This document shows, piece by piece, positions 12,103-23,525 of a stretch of 64,000 nucleotides of DNA. The notes below the pieces were generated by a model that saw nothing but the letters and a program-made list of their open reading frames with translations, ran no database searches and was not told where the DNA came from. The stretch is taken from assembly GCA_030674185.1 (NCBI GenBank), contig CM060307.1, forward strand, positions 58,601,481 through 58,665,480, in the 5' to 3' direction. Numbering within the stretch: the first letter of the stretch is position 1; every line of letters starts with the position of its first letter. The stretch comes from Monoplex corrugatus. Lineage: Eukaryota > Mollusca > Gastropoda > Littorinimorpha > Ranellidae. Position numbers and translations under genes: made by a program.

Positions 12103-12996
12103 TTTTTATCTGCAATCTTGTTACTATTGTTTGGCAGTCGCAAAGTCTTTCTGTTAATGACAGTATTGTGCAGCTGATAATGATAACATGAAGTTGTAGG
12201 TAAAGCAGTTAAGCAATATCATTTTTGTTAATTGTTGATTTTAATCAGTAGGCTATCACCAATAAAGAAAATGTGTGACAACACAGCAGTTTCAACTTCT
12301 TAAACAGGGATTTGAGAAAAAATCCTAAATTTGCCGTGAAACAACATACTTCTTTCATATGACAAAACAGAAAATTTACTGTTTAAGCTCAGATTCTTTT
12401 TCCTCTTTTTCTATTGTTGTTTTAGTTTTCATTTTTGTTTTGTTTTGTTTTTTCTTTCAGTTTGGTTGATCATTTTTATGATTTCTATTTTATGTGCCAA
12501 TTATAATGTTCTTTTTATGTGTGTTGTATTTGTTAAGGATATTTGAGCTACATGTAATTCATTGTTGCTTGGTTGCACTTTCCCCACTGAACTAAATGTC
12601 AGAATCTGTAATATTTTCCTTTTTATTTTGAAGTATGCATGGATTTTTGTGTGATGTTAATCTTTATTTTTGTGTCTTTGCCAGCTTGTCTTTGAAGTTG
12701 TTTTGTCTCTTGGCCAGCTTGTTTTCTCTTCTTCTTGTGCATCAAAATGTTTGCCTGTGTTTTGCTTCAGTCTTCAGTGCGCAGTCCCAGTCCCACTTGT
12801 TCCTATGCATCCATCTCCACCACAAGCAGCATTCAACGACGGTGTATGCGTAATGGGGTGGGTACACAATAGTCCACAAGTAAAATAGTATTGATATTCT
12901 ATTATATGTTTTTACAGCACTAGTAAGTTGCCTGTCCTGTGACAATGTTACACACTGAAGGTTGAGAACAGTAGGAAGTAGGAGATGACGGCCTTT

Positions 12997-12998
12997 TG

Positions 12999-13032
<34 letters not shown>

Positions 13033-13045
13033 TTCTTTCTTTCTC
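12997..13045. repeat. (CT)n/(CTTT)n microsatellite
   Basis: Pyrimidine-only CT repeats with CTTT interruptions. Confidence 0.93.
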
Positions 13046-13378
13046 CTCGACTTGATTGTGTTGGCATTGAGACTGAATACCTGCTCAGATAACCTGGCGA
13101 CCAGTTATATTTTTTACTGATCGACTTCGTCTGTTCCTTTCACAAGTTGTGGTGTGTATTTTTTGCAGTAGAGGTCAGTGTATGCAAGATTGCTGTGGAA
13201 ATAGAGCAGCTAGTACTGTAGAGAAGAATAAACTAGAGGGTCAAGGCAGTATCACTTTTCTGGCACTGTAAATACCTTTTTTTTTTTTTTGCACATAATC
13301 ATGAAAAAGACATACATAGTTACAACTCCTTCCAAAATTTGACTTTCAAACAAAAAGATTTTTAAAGAATGCTTAGAG

Positions 13379-13522
13379 TTAAGCCTTTGACTACATCCCA
13401 AGTGCAAAAACTGCCCGGAAGCCGGTAGATAGACTGAGGAAGTGAAATGGTTAATTTTTGCTTTTCCTTCATGACTGATGAAGCAAGAAGCTGATGGATA
13501 GGGTGAGATAATCAAAGGTTAA
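13379..13522. mobile_element. Foldback (TTAACCCTTTGAC family) element, diverged
   Basis: Starts TTAAGCCTTTGAC and ends ATCAAAGGTTAA, with GCTGATGGATAGGGTGAGA in the right half. The left half is rearranged relative to the full copies. Confidence 0.65.
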
Positions 13523-14287
13523 CGTCACACATATGTTGCTATCGTTGTTCACTAAGAGGTAATGAATCTCATTGGCTTTTAGTTTGTAAGTATCATGAAC
13601 AGTCTGGAGATTTTTTTCACACTTTGGAAAAAAAATCGTTCATCTTGTTTTGTAAAAATCATTTAGTTTTTGGAAGCCCCCAGTCCCCCACCCCACCCCC
13701 AATTTTCCTTTTTCCCCCAGAAGTTAATTGACATGCCTGAACTTAATTGTACTACTTTCTTTGTCTTTTGCGTGTTTGCACAGTGTAATTTCATTCATTG
13801 TTGTTTAAGCGTTTATGTGTGTGTGTGTGTGCGTGCGTGCGTGTGTGTGTGTATGTGAGAGAGAGTGAGAGAGAGAGTTTGCACCCATGTTTGCATGTGC
13901 ATTATTAATGAATTATTATTTGTATACCTGCCTATTTTGTATATACACACATATTCACACATACATACATGTACATACACATTATTTATTCAGTCATTCA
14001 CTTGCACAGTTGTTCATTGGCACTTGCATACATATACACATGTACTTTCATGCTTGCTTATACAAACTGGCTCACATTAAAAACCACAGTTTAGAAGAAA
14101 AAAACAACAAAAAACAACAGAGTTCTCATGTATACATGCACATTGATTGGTTCAAACTGCACAACCATTATGAAGTGCTGCACAGCCTGCATACTCAGTC
14201 TTTGGTAAGACATGCATGCTGCTGGGCGTTTCTGTGTTTCCATAAACCACCAGACATGGACATAGTGTACAAAGTTTTTAATGTGCA

Positions 14288-14462
14288 TATTTGATGTTCT
14301 GCATCTATCTACACATGAAGGGGATTCAGGCACCAGCAGGTCTGCTCATGTGTTGACCTGAGAGATTGGAAGAATCTCCCCTTCGTATCTACCAGGCAGT
14401 ACCCATGGTGAACCCAGACCTGCCAGTTGGAAGCCCATTAGCTTTTCATGCCTGTCAAAAAT
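14288..14462 (-). mobile_element. Probable tRNA-derived SINE copy
   Basis: On the minus strand the sequence runs from a tRNA-like 3' half (GCTTCCAACTGGCAGGTCTG, then GGGTTCACC as a degenerate B box) into a body containing GGGGAGATTCTTCCAATCTC and GCAGACCTGCTGGTGCCTGA. A second, diverged copy in the same orientation lies at about 54700-54842, which shows that this is a dispersed repeat. The tRNA relationship is inferred from the B-box-like segment only. Confidence 0.55.
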
Positions 14463-16223
14463 CAGTGTGATACCTGCTTTAAATGGTTTCTTTTCTGTAC
14501 GCTTGCTTTCTTCGCACTTGTTTGTAGATTCTTTTCCTAATTATGTGAACGGCTTGTGTAAACTGTTGGATCAGGACACAGGTGAAAAACAGTGACATCT
14601 GTGCATAGCAGTGCATTGTTCTTGGATGTAGGTTGCATTCACTGATTACGTTATCTTCCCAATTAAACGAGGTGCCTGCTATCACAAACTTTGGGTATCA
14701 TCTGTTTTGTAGATGTGTCATTGAGATGTTACTCAAATTTCCTGACATCACCCTAGTTGTTTGTATCTCCTGGACCTGGTTGATGCCAAGATATAATTAA
14801 TTCATGTTTCTTGCGCCTGGCTGATGTCAGGATATCGTTAATTTGTGATGACATCCTAAGAGTACTATTTTAAAATCATATGATCATACACATGTTTTCA
14901 GTCCATGGTGGAACTTTGTATCATCGTCATGATCATCCTGATTGGCATGAATCACCAAAACTGAAAAATTGTGCCAGGTCATTTGGTCCTTAATGCCCAG
15001 CTCTAAAGATGATCTGTTTCGATAGTTCTAGAGATGTGTTGGAGGAGCAGAATGTTTTATGTGGGGGCAGTGATAATGAAGTGGGGCAGAAGATGGAGCG
15101 AAGGAAAAAAAAAGACTGTTGGCATTCTGACACCAACATCTGTTGCTCAGATCACACAGTCAGCGGTGTCTTTTCTGCAGTGTATAGCTCTGATGTTTAA
15201 TTAAAACTAATAATTGGAGTTTAGGGTAGGTGTTTTGGTCTTTTGTCCATTTTTTTCCCTTCTGTGATCGACCAACCGTCACTGAACATGTTCAAATGAT
15301 GTCAGTGCAGCACTCATGATGTTAACAATGTCATGGTAGAAGATTGATCTTCCCATCCACTGACATTGGGACTAATGCTGATTTATGACTTAAGAATGTT
15401 TTGTGCTTTGCCTTTGGTCCATTCAGCTATGAATGAGGTGTCTGACTGTTCAAGGTTGGGGAAGATAAAGCAGCAAAGAGAACTTTGTAATGCTGGCCTT
15501 TGGAAAGCAAGATTTCAGCCGCATCATTCCCCACTATGTTACAATTATAGGACAAGTCTTTACCTTCTGCCGTTTTGTTACAGAAGAAAAGTTATATATA
15601 CATTCACGAAGTGTCATTTAGATCTACATTTAAAATGTAAATGTAGGCCTACATGTAAAACAGACAATAATCATTTATTTTCATCTAAAGCATTATCAAT
15701 GGCCTGCAGCCTTTCAGTTCTGCTAGCTTTGTTGTAGTGAGAGTCATCCAGCACATTGTTTGACAGTCAAAGCCATATGTTGAATTCTTTTGATTGGAAT
15801 AAAATAAAAGCTTAAGGTGGATGAAGTAGTCAGATATATAATGGCAGTGTATTTACAGCTATCTCGAACAGGGTGCAGATGGCAATGTTGATTGTATTGC
15901 TTGGCGGTATATTTACAGTTATCCCATCCTGAACAGTGTGCAGATTGCCAAAGTTGATTGTACTGTTGTAAAGCATTACAGTTTGTTATGAGCACAGAAA
16001 GACAGTGAATTTTAAGGTCATTATGTTCATTGATTGATGAATTGCCAGTGTTTATAAGGAGTCCGTATGTGTTGTGTTCTCTATTCCTCTGCCTCCTCCA
16101 TCTCCATTTTCTGCCATTCTTTCCTCTTTCTCCTCCTCTTCTTCTTCTCCTCTTTCTCATGACGCTGATATCTGTTGAAATGAAATTCTGTGTGAGCGTC
16201 AAAGACAGCATTATAGGTTTTTG

Positions 16224-16315
16224 TTAACCCTTTGACTCCTACACCCAGTCCACCACCAGCAAAAATGTATCCCTTTGACTCCCTCACCCTATCCACCAGC
16301 TTGCTGCAGGAATTA
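16224..16315. repeat. Foldback (TTAACCCTTTGAC family), left half only
   Basis: Begins TTAACCCTTTGACTCC and includes CCCTTTGACTCCCTCACCC and CACCAGCTTGCTGCAGGAA. The right arm is missing. Confidence 0.7.
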
Positions 16316-18375
16316 ATGAACATCCTTTTGGTACTTTCAATCCTATGTCTTTGTCTGATTTGATTGAAAGTACCAAAAAGATGTCCAGTTATTTTATATA
16401 AACACACACATTCCACTTCCCCCCCTCCCCCCTTCAAAGATAAGTTTGCCAGACCATTGAACTTTAATGTCTTTTGAGAGATGACACCGTGAAAGTCAAC
16501 TTTTCCTCATCATATCAGCAACACCAAGCAGGGAAATGTAAACGAAAGGAGTACACACATGGTTGACATAGATAAGTTTCCTTCCATCACTGTAATGCCA
16601 TCAGTGCTGGAACAGATGCGAGTCAGTCTGAAGTGAGAATCTCAGGTTTTCTTAAGTCTTTGGGTTTGGAATTTCAACTCTATGCAATCCGAAGTTCAAA
16701 GTGTACTATTCTGGTGAGTAGAGAGAGATCAGGAGCTGACAAAATTATAAAATTAATTGTGTACTATTCATAAGTTTGTCACTTTTGAGTAATTGCTCAT
16801 TTAGACATGTAAATAAATATTGCATCTTCAAAGCATTGGTCAGTACATCAAATTGAACTTGTGTTGTCTTTCATGTGTAAAAAAATCAGAACGTAGATCT
16901 GAACTCAAAATTTATTGATTGAATTTGTAGACAGCATTGGGGAACTATTTACAGCCCAGACTCTTCACACAAATGCTGTTGCTGTGGGCTTGATATTATT
17001 GTTCAAGTAATATGTGGATATGTATGTATGTGAATACTGCACATGTGCACAAGATAACCAAGTTTTTGCAGTTGCTCATATGTTAGGAGTACCCTTCATT
17101 TACTTTCTTCAGTAGCACATACTGACAAAGCAAATTTACTTCTTCTACATTAGGTATTTTTTGCAAAATGTCAATTGAAAAAAAATATACACTGACATCA
17201 AATGAATGAGAAATCAGATCTATGAACTTTAAAATTAGATCAAGAAAATAACATTTGTACTATTCAATTGCTTTGAGATATTACTTTTTAAAAAAAAAGA
17301 AAACGGCGCTATATTGGTTACTGTAACTATCAGATGAATAAAGTGGAAAATTAAATCCAGGAAATAGAATGTTCATAGCTTTTATTTTTCAGATATTTAC
17401 GAACTGCTGAATGGAATTGGTTGCTTTGACCAATGTTTTTGTTTGTTTGTTTTTAATTTTTTTTATACTTAATTATATATTTTTTTCAATGAACTTGGAT
17501 GTAACATGATCACATAGTACCTCATTGATCAGTTTCCCTTTTAGTTCTTTACTTCTGAAAATCTTTATCACCATTCCCTGAAGATATGTCATGATGTAAA
17601 TTTTCTTCAAACATTGCATCAGTTTGTGGATGTAGTGTCTTGTGGAAGCGAGGGCAGACCCTGTCTTACTGGGATGTTTTCTGTTAGTGTTTAATGCACA
17701 CACTTACTGGAATGTGCTTCCCTGGCAAGTTGTGGTCCTCTAAACACTCTCCCATTGACAGTGATGAGGTGGGTAATTTTTCTCTTTGTCCGTGTTATTC
17801 TTTCAGTTATCGTCGCCTTTTTCTGTCTTCGTTGCTTCGAGTTGCGCTTTTAAAAAATTACCAGAACGATAACAAGCAAACGAATATATCAAAGGGAGCG
17901 TGAGGAGTTTGGAAGGTAAAGATAATACGCAGTGTGTATTTTCAGTAGTTCAGTGTGGGTTCGAGATAAAGAGAAATGGAGAGAAAACCGGGACAGGGCT
18001 GGGAGACGGGAGGGTTAGAAGAGCTTTATGTAAGAGCGGAAAACTACGTACTGTTTGAATTGTTTTACTTCTTTGTCAGTGAAAGAGAGAAAAGTGGGCT
18101 GCTTATTTGAAAGTGTGTGTGTGTGTGTGACAGATTTAGATCGGAAGGAATAAGACCAAGAGGGCGGGAAGAGGCCAGAGAGAGAGAGAGAGAAATCATT
18201 TTGCCTGTATTTATGTCGGTGGTGAAGGTGGTTGAGTGAATGGGAAAGAGAAGAAAGAAGTGACTTTCATTTAATTATTTGATGGTTACTCACCATAATT
18301 GAAACAGTTTTTAATCCGTCATTGCATTTTTTTAAGTGGCATTTCTAGACAAGGTCAGAGTCTTATCCGGAAGCA

Positions 18376-18905
18376 TGCCAGTTTGTCACAGGCCCAGTTT
18401 GAGTTTGTCACAGGCCCAGTTTGTCACTCTATCTTCGGCCTGCACCAAGAGGTCTGGCAGGGTCTGGGTCATGTCCGTCCACTCTTTGATGTTGTCGAAC
18501 CAGCTCTTTCTTTGTCGTCCTCGCTTGCGCCCACCCTCGACTGTGACCTGCATGATGGAAGTTATCACTGACACTCTCAAAAACAGTAAATGAATGATTG
18601 ATTGATTGTATGAATAGAATTTTATTTTTCAATTGTTTTTAACCAAAGAACATTCATTGTTGAAATTTTTACAGAGTAATTTGCTTTGATTTGCATACAA
18701 AAAGGAAGAAATTTTGAACAACACAAGCTGAACTGACATTTTAGAGGGACTATCTGTACACCACCAATTCGAACCCGGTTTCGAACCCGCCCAAGCCTAC
18801 ACTTGGTGCAGGCCGAAGATAGGGTAGGGTAGCATGGAGGTAGCAAGTAGTCTACCCACTGTGACAAACTGGGCCTGTGACAAACTGGGCCTGTGACAAA
18901 CTGGG
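18376..18905. repeat. Inverted repeat enclosing a LINE 3' fragment
   Basis: Left side: CAGTTTGTCACAGGCCCAGT in short tandem, then CTATCTTCGGCCTGCACCAA. Right side: CTTGGTGCAGGCCGAAGATA, then tandem GACAAACTGGGCCTGTGACA. The arms are complementary and lie ~350-500 bp apart. Around 18765-18790 GAACCCGGTTTCGAACCCG gives a minus-strand GGTTCGAAACC, matching a Pol III B box, so part of the right side may be tRNA-derived. Confidence 0.75.
18386..18580 (-). pseudogene. LINE ORF2 C-terminal remnant
   Basis: The minus-strand open segment includes EGGRKRGRQRKSWFDNIKEW and then LPDLLVQAEDR. The GRxRGRQRKxWxDNIKEWT pattern is the conserved tail found after the RT domain of many animal LINEs. No RT palm motifs remain nearby, so this is a 5'-truncated dead copy. 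A short (GATT)n tract lies at 18593-18608 beside it. Confidence 0.75.
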
Positions 18906-19516
18906 CAGCCCCCGTCTTATCCCACTTCTTTGCAATTACGGGATGGGAATCAACTGAGGGTGGCTATAGGCGGCCATGATCTATTTTTTGCATGCATGTG
19001 TGTGTTTGTGTGTGTGTGTGCATGTGCATATGTGCGTGAAGGAGAAAAGGAGAGTACATGTGAGTATAGGGAATAGATCGTTGATTTTCGTTGCAAATGT
19101 ATCAAGCTTTGAGGCTTTTTTTCTCAGTCATTGATTATGTTCTAAATTTCTGGCAGCTGAGGCTTAGTTGGTGTCCAGACTTGTGATACTGCGTCTTGAC
19201 CCTTTTTTGTTTTCTCTTTTGTGTGTTTTTTTTTATAACTTTACACATTTTGTCTCCTGTTCAGTAGAATACATGTTATGTTGCGCTTAAAAAAATATAG
19301 TGAATAGTGATGTGTCATGGAATAAACAGCAGATTGACACTGAAAGTGTGTCATGTAAATCTATTGTTTTGTCTTTTGTCTGTTTGTTGGTTTTTGCTTA
19401 TGATTGAGTTTCTGGATGTTGTGCTTGTGTGTGTCTAGAGCTTAATGTTGAGAGTTTTAGAAGGCTGAGTAATTTCAACTATGGCTATAACTTAAAGGTT
19501 ACACAGATAACATGGA

Positions 19517-19549
<33 letters not shown>

Positions 19550-19673
19550 TGAGTGTGCACGCATGTGTAGGAGGGTAGGAGAGAAAATTGTTAATTTTGA
19601 ATTTTCATGATTTTATATTATAGCTTAGGAAACATAGTTAACAGCTGTGGAAAATTCAAGTGATTCAGAATTT

Positions 19674-19866
19674 TTAACCCTTTGACCCCTGCACCCTATC
19701 CACCAGCATCCTGCACTGTCAACTATGCTAGCAAAGCAAAATTTTAACCCTTTGACACCATCACCCTATCCATCAGCTTCCTGCAGAAAGCTGATGGATA
19801 GGGTGAGGAAGTCAAAGAGTTAAGTTTTTGCAGTTGGTGAATAGGGTGCAGGAGTCAAAGGGTTAA
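19674..19866. mobile_element. Foldback (TTAACCCTTTGAC family) element, full copy
   Basis: 193 bp. Outer arms are TTAACCCTTTGACCCCTGCA and TGCAGGAGTCAAAGGGTTAA. Each half also contains a second, inner TTAACCCTTTGAC-like arm (about 19742) paired with GTCAAAGAGTTAA (about 19812). The centre is GCTTCCTGCAGAAAGCTG. The structure is therefore a palindrome within a palindrome. No ORF. Confidence 0.85.
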
Positions 19867-19966
19867 TTGCTTTCTGTTGGATCAGTATATTCTGCATGAG
19901 TTGTAAATGCTTTGTGAAAGTAATCATTTATACGTGCATACGCACACACTTACATTCATACAAACA

Positions 19967-19969
19967 CTC

Positions 19970-20046
<77 letters not shown>

Positions 20047-20062
20047 TCTCTCTCTCTCTCTC
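19967..20062. repeat. (CA)n plus (TC)n microsatellite
   Basis: About 78 bp of CA followed by TCTCTC. Confidence 0.97.
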
Positions 20063-20479
20063 TATTGCTCACAAATCTCTTGCCTGTGTTATGTTTGCAT
20101 TGATGAACATTATGCCTCAGATTTGGTCAGAGTAAAGTCCCTGATAAAATGTTGATATGTACAAATTTGCCCCCCCCCCCCCCCCCCCTCCAATACTTTG
20201 TGTGTATGCTCCTCAACATGTAAGCTTAATTTCTTTCCCCATTTTACTGTAGATAGTTTTCTGTTGCAAGTTGGGAAAAGCTACCTGCGGGTTTTTATTA
20301 TTTGCTTACATAGTTTTCTGTCGAATTGGGAAAAGCTACTTGCAGGTTTTTATTATTTGCTTTCGTACCACTATATACATTCCAGAAAAAAAGAGGAGAG
20401 TGAAGATAGATGAAATGATGAATGAACAATACCATATCACCATGAATGTCAGACTAAAGTATGGAGTGGCTAATTGCAG

Positions 20480-20630
20480 GAAGTAGGATCAAGACAGTCA
20501 ACACCTAACTTTGGACGATTCTACACCACAAGCTATTTAGATGGCACAAAGAGTGGTTATATGCGGAGATCCAATAACTCCTTGGACAAGGGCAAAGATC
20601 AGACCAAGTCTCCACACTTCCACCGGCCAG
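20480..20630 (+). CDS. abLIM exon: Ser-rich linker, ends SPHFHRP
   Basis: Acceptor AATTGCAG, donor CCAG/GTAGGG. Phase 0 in, phase 1 out; 50 codons plus one base. It reads EVGSRQSTPNFGRFYTTSYL at the start and KGKDQTKSPHFHRP at the end. The closing SPxHFHRP resembles the post-LIM linker of vertebrate abLIM proteins. The Ser/Tyr content suggests phosphorylation sites (inference). Confidence 0.88.
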
Positions 20631-23479
20631 GTAGGGCTAGTTTTTGCCTTTGATTCTGCTATACCAAGAGAACATTTGTAAAAAACAACAACAACAAAAC
20701 AAACAAACACCAGATTCAGGAATTTGAATGCCAATTTAAGCTCCAGTTTTTGATTGTTTTCTTTTTATGTTTTCTTTTTATCTGTATTTGTGTCTTTTCC
20801 TTGGGCTCAGTGAGGCACTTTTTTGTCTGTTTTGATATCTTTGCCTGATGTCCTAGAGCTGGTATTGAGGACTATTTGATGACTGCTTTCATTCAACTGA
20901 CTACTACTGGCAGGTGTGGATTGAATCTGACAAAATATATCATCTTGCACAAATTTTGAATAAATAGTTCAACTGTTTATTGACAGATTTAAAAGAAATT
21001 TGGGTGACAGTTTTGGTTGAACAAGTGATCACAACTGTATAGTTTGACTAAGATCGGTATGTAGTGTATATAGATTGTCTGATTTTTTATTTGAAAATAT
21101 AGGGGAAAAAGACACTATAATTGATATGAAAATTTTGCCTATCGTAGAAATTAGGATTTTGATTGGTGTGCAGACTGTCTGATTTTAATCTGAAGGTGTG
21201 GTGGAAAATGGATTTTTTTGTGTTCACTTTCTTCATCTTTCTGGTTTAAGCTAAATTTCAGTTGCTTCAAAAAGAGTGCACCCTACTTTTTTTCACTGAA
21301 ATTCCCAAAGTGCACCATGCTTTTAAAATTGTACTCAGCCCCTGATATTTTGTATGTTGTATATTGTATTCATTGAAGTAAAGACCTGGTTGGACTACAA
21401 ATAGAGCTGCATTCACAGTCTGACAGCACAGGTTCATGTCTGCCTTGGAGAAACTTTGTGTGTGTTGTCTCCAGTCCATCCTGCTGTGAATGAATGAATA
21501 GGTAAAAATTACCGTTGGTGGTTTCCTTCAAGTCCAGCCTATTCCACATCCACCCTACCCAGCATAATGGCACATGCACAGTTGTCAGTATATCTAGCAA
21601 TTTGTCTTAGCCATAACAACGTTATTTTTTTCCCTCTGATTTCAGTTAATTTCTCATACTCCAAAGATCCTCCGGACTTTCTCAAGAAGAAAGGTGAGCT
21701 GTAGTTAAACCATAGTGGTCATTGTGGCTGTATGTTGTAGGTTTTGTACTACAGCAAGTTCAGTAATAATATTGGTTATGATGGTGACATTTCTTGTTAA
21801 ACTAAACAGGCATTCACAATCTTGACATTATCATTCAAATGAACTGTGATCTGTTCAAACAAGCACACCACACACATCGGATTCATTCGCATATAATACA
21901 ACATATATTTACACATCATGTTAACATATGAAAGAGTCATTACTGTTGTGTGCTGAAGCAACTTAGCTATTAAATTGTTTATGTGTATTCAGTTTGACGT
22001 AGACCTGGAATCTGAGCCAAGTTGACTGCATGCAAGCTAATAGAAACCAGAAATCATTCTTCTCATTGCCATCATACTTGGAGTTTAAAGATCTTTAGGA
22101 TGAAACAGGTTGTCTTTATGGTGTATCCACAGGCCTGTGCAGCTATGCCTGCAGGCTCAGGTGTGTTGGCCAGATCTTTCCCCTTTCCAGAAACAAAAAG
22201 GCATGTTTAATTAATGAAACAAGACAGGTGCAAATTTTCAGAAACAAATGCAAAAGACAACAGAGAAAATTGCATTTGATTTTGACAAAAACAACTCATC
22301 AGGTAACTTCCGATTGTTTTGTTCAGCTGGAGAAGATCTAGGTTGAGGACCCCCCCCCCCCCACCCCCCATGGGGATGCCAGGGGTTCTTTCAGTATAAA
22401 TAGTATCCCCACCTTCTGGAAATTCTGTGCTAGAAATTTCCTCTTTTCTGTCACTCTCTTTGTTTCTGCCTTGTTCTTTTGCTTTCTGTCATTTCTTCCT
22501 ATCGTTTTCTGGTCCATTCACCTGTATGTGTTCTATAAAGCCTAACATACTTTCTTTTATGACTGATAATTGGGTACATGTATTAAGTGCATTTTTGGCT
22601 CAAAGAAAATGTGATGTGCAGAAGCAGTTCTAGATAATTTAGGCCGTTTTTTTTTTTTAAATGTATGTTTTAGTGTCCTTAGTTATATTTGTATTTGTAT
22701 TCAGATTTGATTTTTTAAATTGTCTGGTGACAAATTGGGTGGAGTGGTCAATGCCAGGGACTTGTCCTTAGATTATGTGCAGATTCATTGATATTGGTAC
22801 TTAATTTTCTTTTCCAGGTGTTCTTTTTTTTTTCTCCAGTGAAGTATAGTGTACATTTTGAGATGGTGGAAAGCCCTGATGTGGTTCTCTGCTGTCAGCT
22901 GGGCTTTAAACAACAAGAACAATAACAGTAGATTGAGGACAAAAAGAGGGGATCAGTTAACTTCCTTTGTGCTTTTTTTTGTTGAGTACTGAGCTGGAGA
23001 TGGAGATCTTTCTTTCTTCAGTTTAGAGCTCATTGAATCTTCAGGGAATTTAGTGATCTGTTGTTTTTGATCTAAGTCTATTTTTGTTTGTTCATTTCTT
23101 GTCTTTTTGTGCTCATTTGACAAAGGCCAGTTGGCCGAAAATTTATGACTGTCTTTTTTTATTAATTAGATATACATTCTTATTCTATTTTCATGTCTGT
23201 CTGCTTTCTATATAACTGGAAGTCTTTTTCGTTAACGGTTGAAAAGGTTGGCATAAAATGAGTTGGTTGGGGAGAGAAAGGGATCAGAGAAGCACCTGAA
23301 CAGTGCTATTCAAGGGAGATAATATATCACATTTCACAGTCTCATGTGTTCATCTCAAAGATCTGAAGTTATGATGCCTCAGAAAGTCTTTGAAAACTTT
23401 GTGAATTTTAGAGTAAAATGTTTACAACAATCTTGATATATTTGCACACACACACACAACACACACACACACAACACAC

Positions 23480-23525
<46 letters not shown>

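Larger units (their letters stand above)
12103..20479 (+). other. Large intron, part 2: no firm exon
   Basis: AT-rich DNA holding (CT)n at about 12997-13045, foldback copies (13379, 16224, 19674), a TG/GA-rich tract near 13813-13875, a SINE-like copy (about 14288-14462), a LINE 3' fragment with an inverted repeat (18376-18905), and a (CA)n tract (19967-20045). A Pro-rich open segment at 12785-12842 has plausible splice sites, but its phase (1/1) does not fit between the phase-0 flanking exons. No other exon supported. Confidence 0.55.

Noticed and set aside
12785..12842. Pro-rich candidate exon (PVPLVPMHPSPPQAAFND)
   Set aside because: It has an acceptor CGCAG and donor G/GTGTAT, but its phases (1/1) do not fit between the phase-0 exons at 4317 and 20480, and the acceptor tract is weak.
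18762..18905. Functional tRNA gene suggested by the GGTTCGAAACC box
   Set aside because: No cloverleaf could be folded around it by eye, and it lies within an inverted repeat. A tRNA-derived repeat is more likely.
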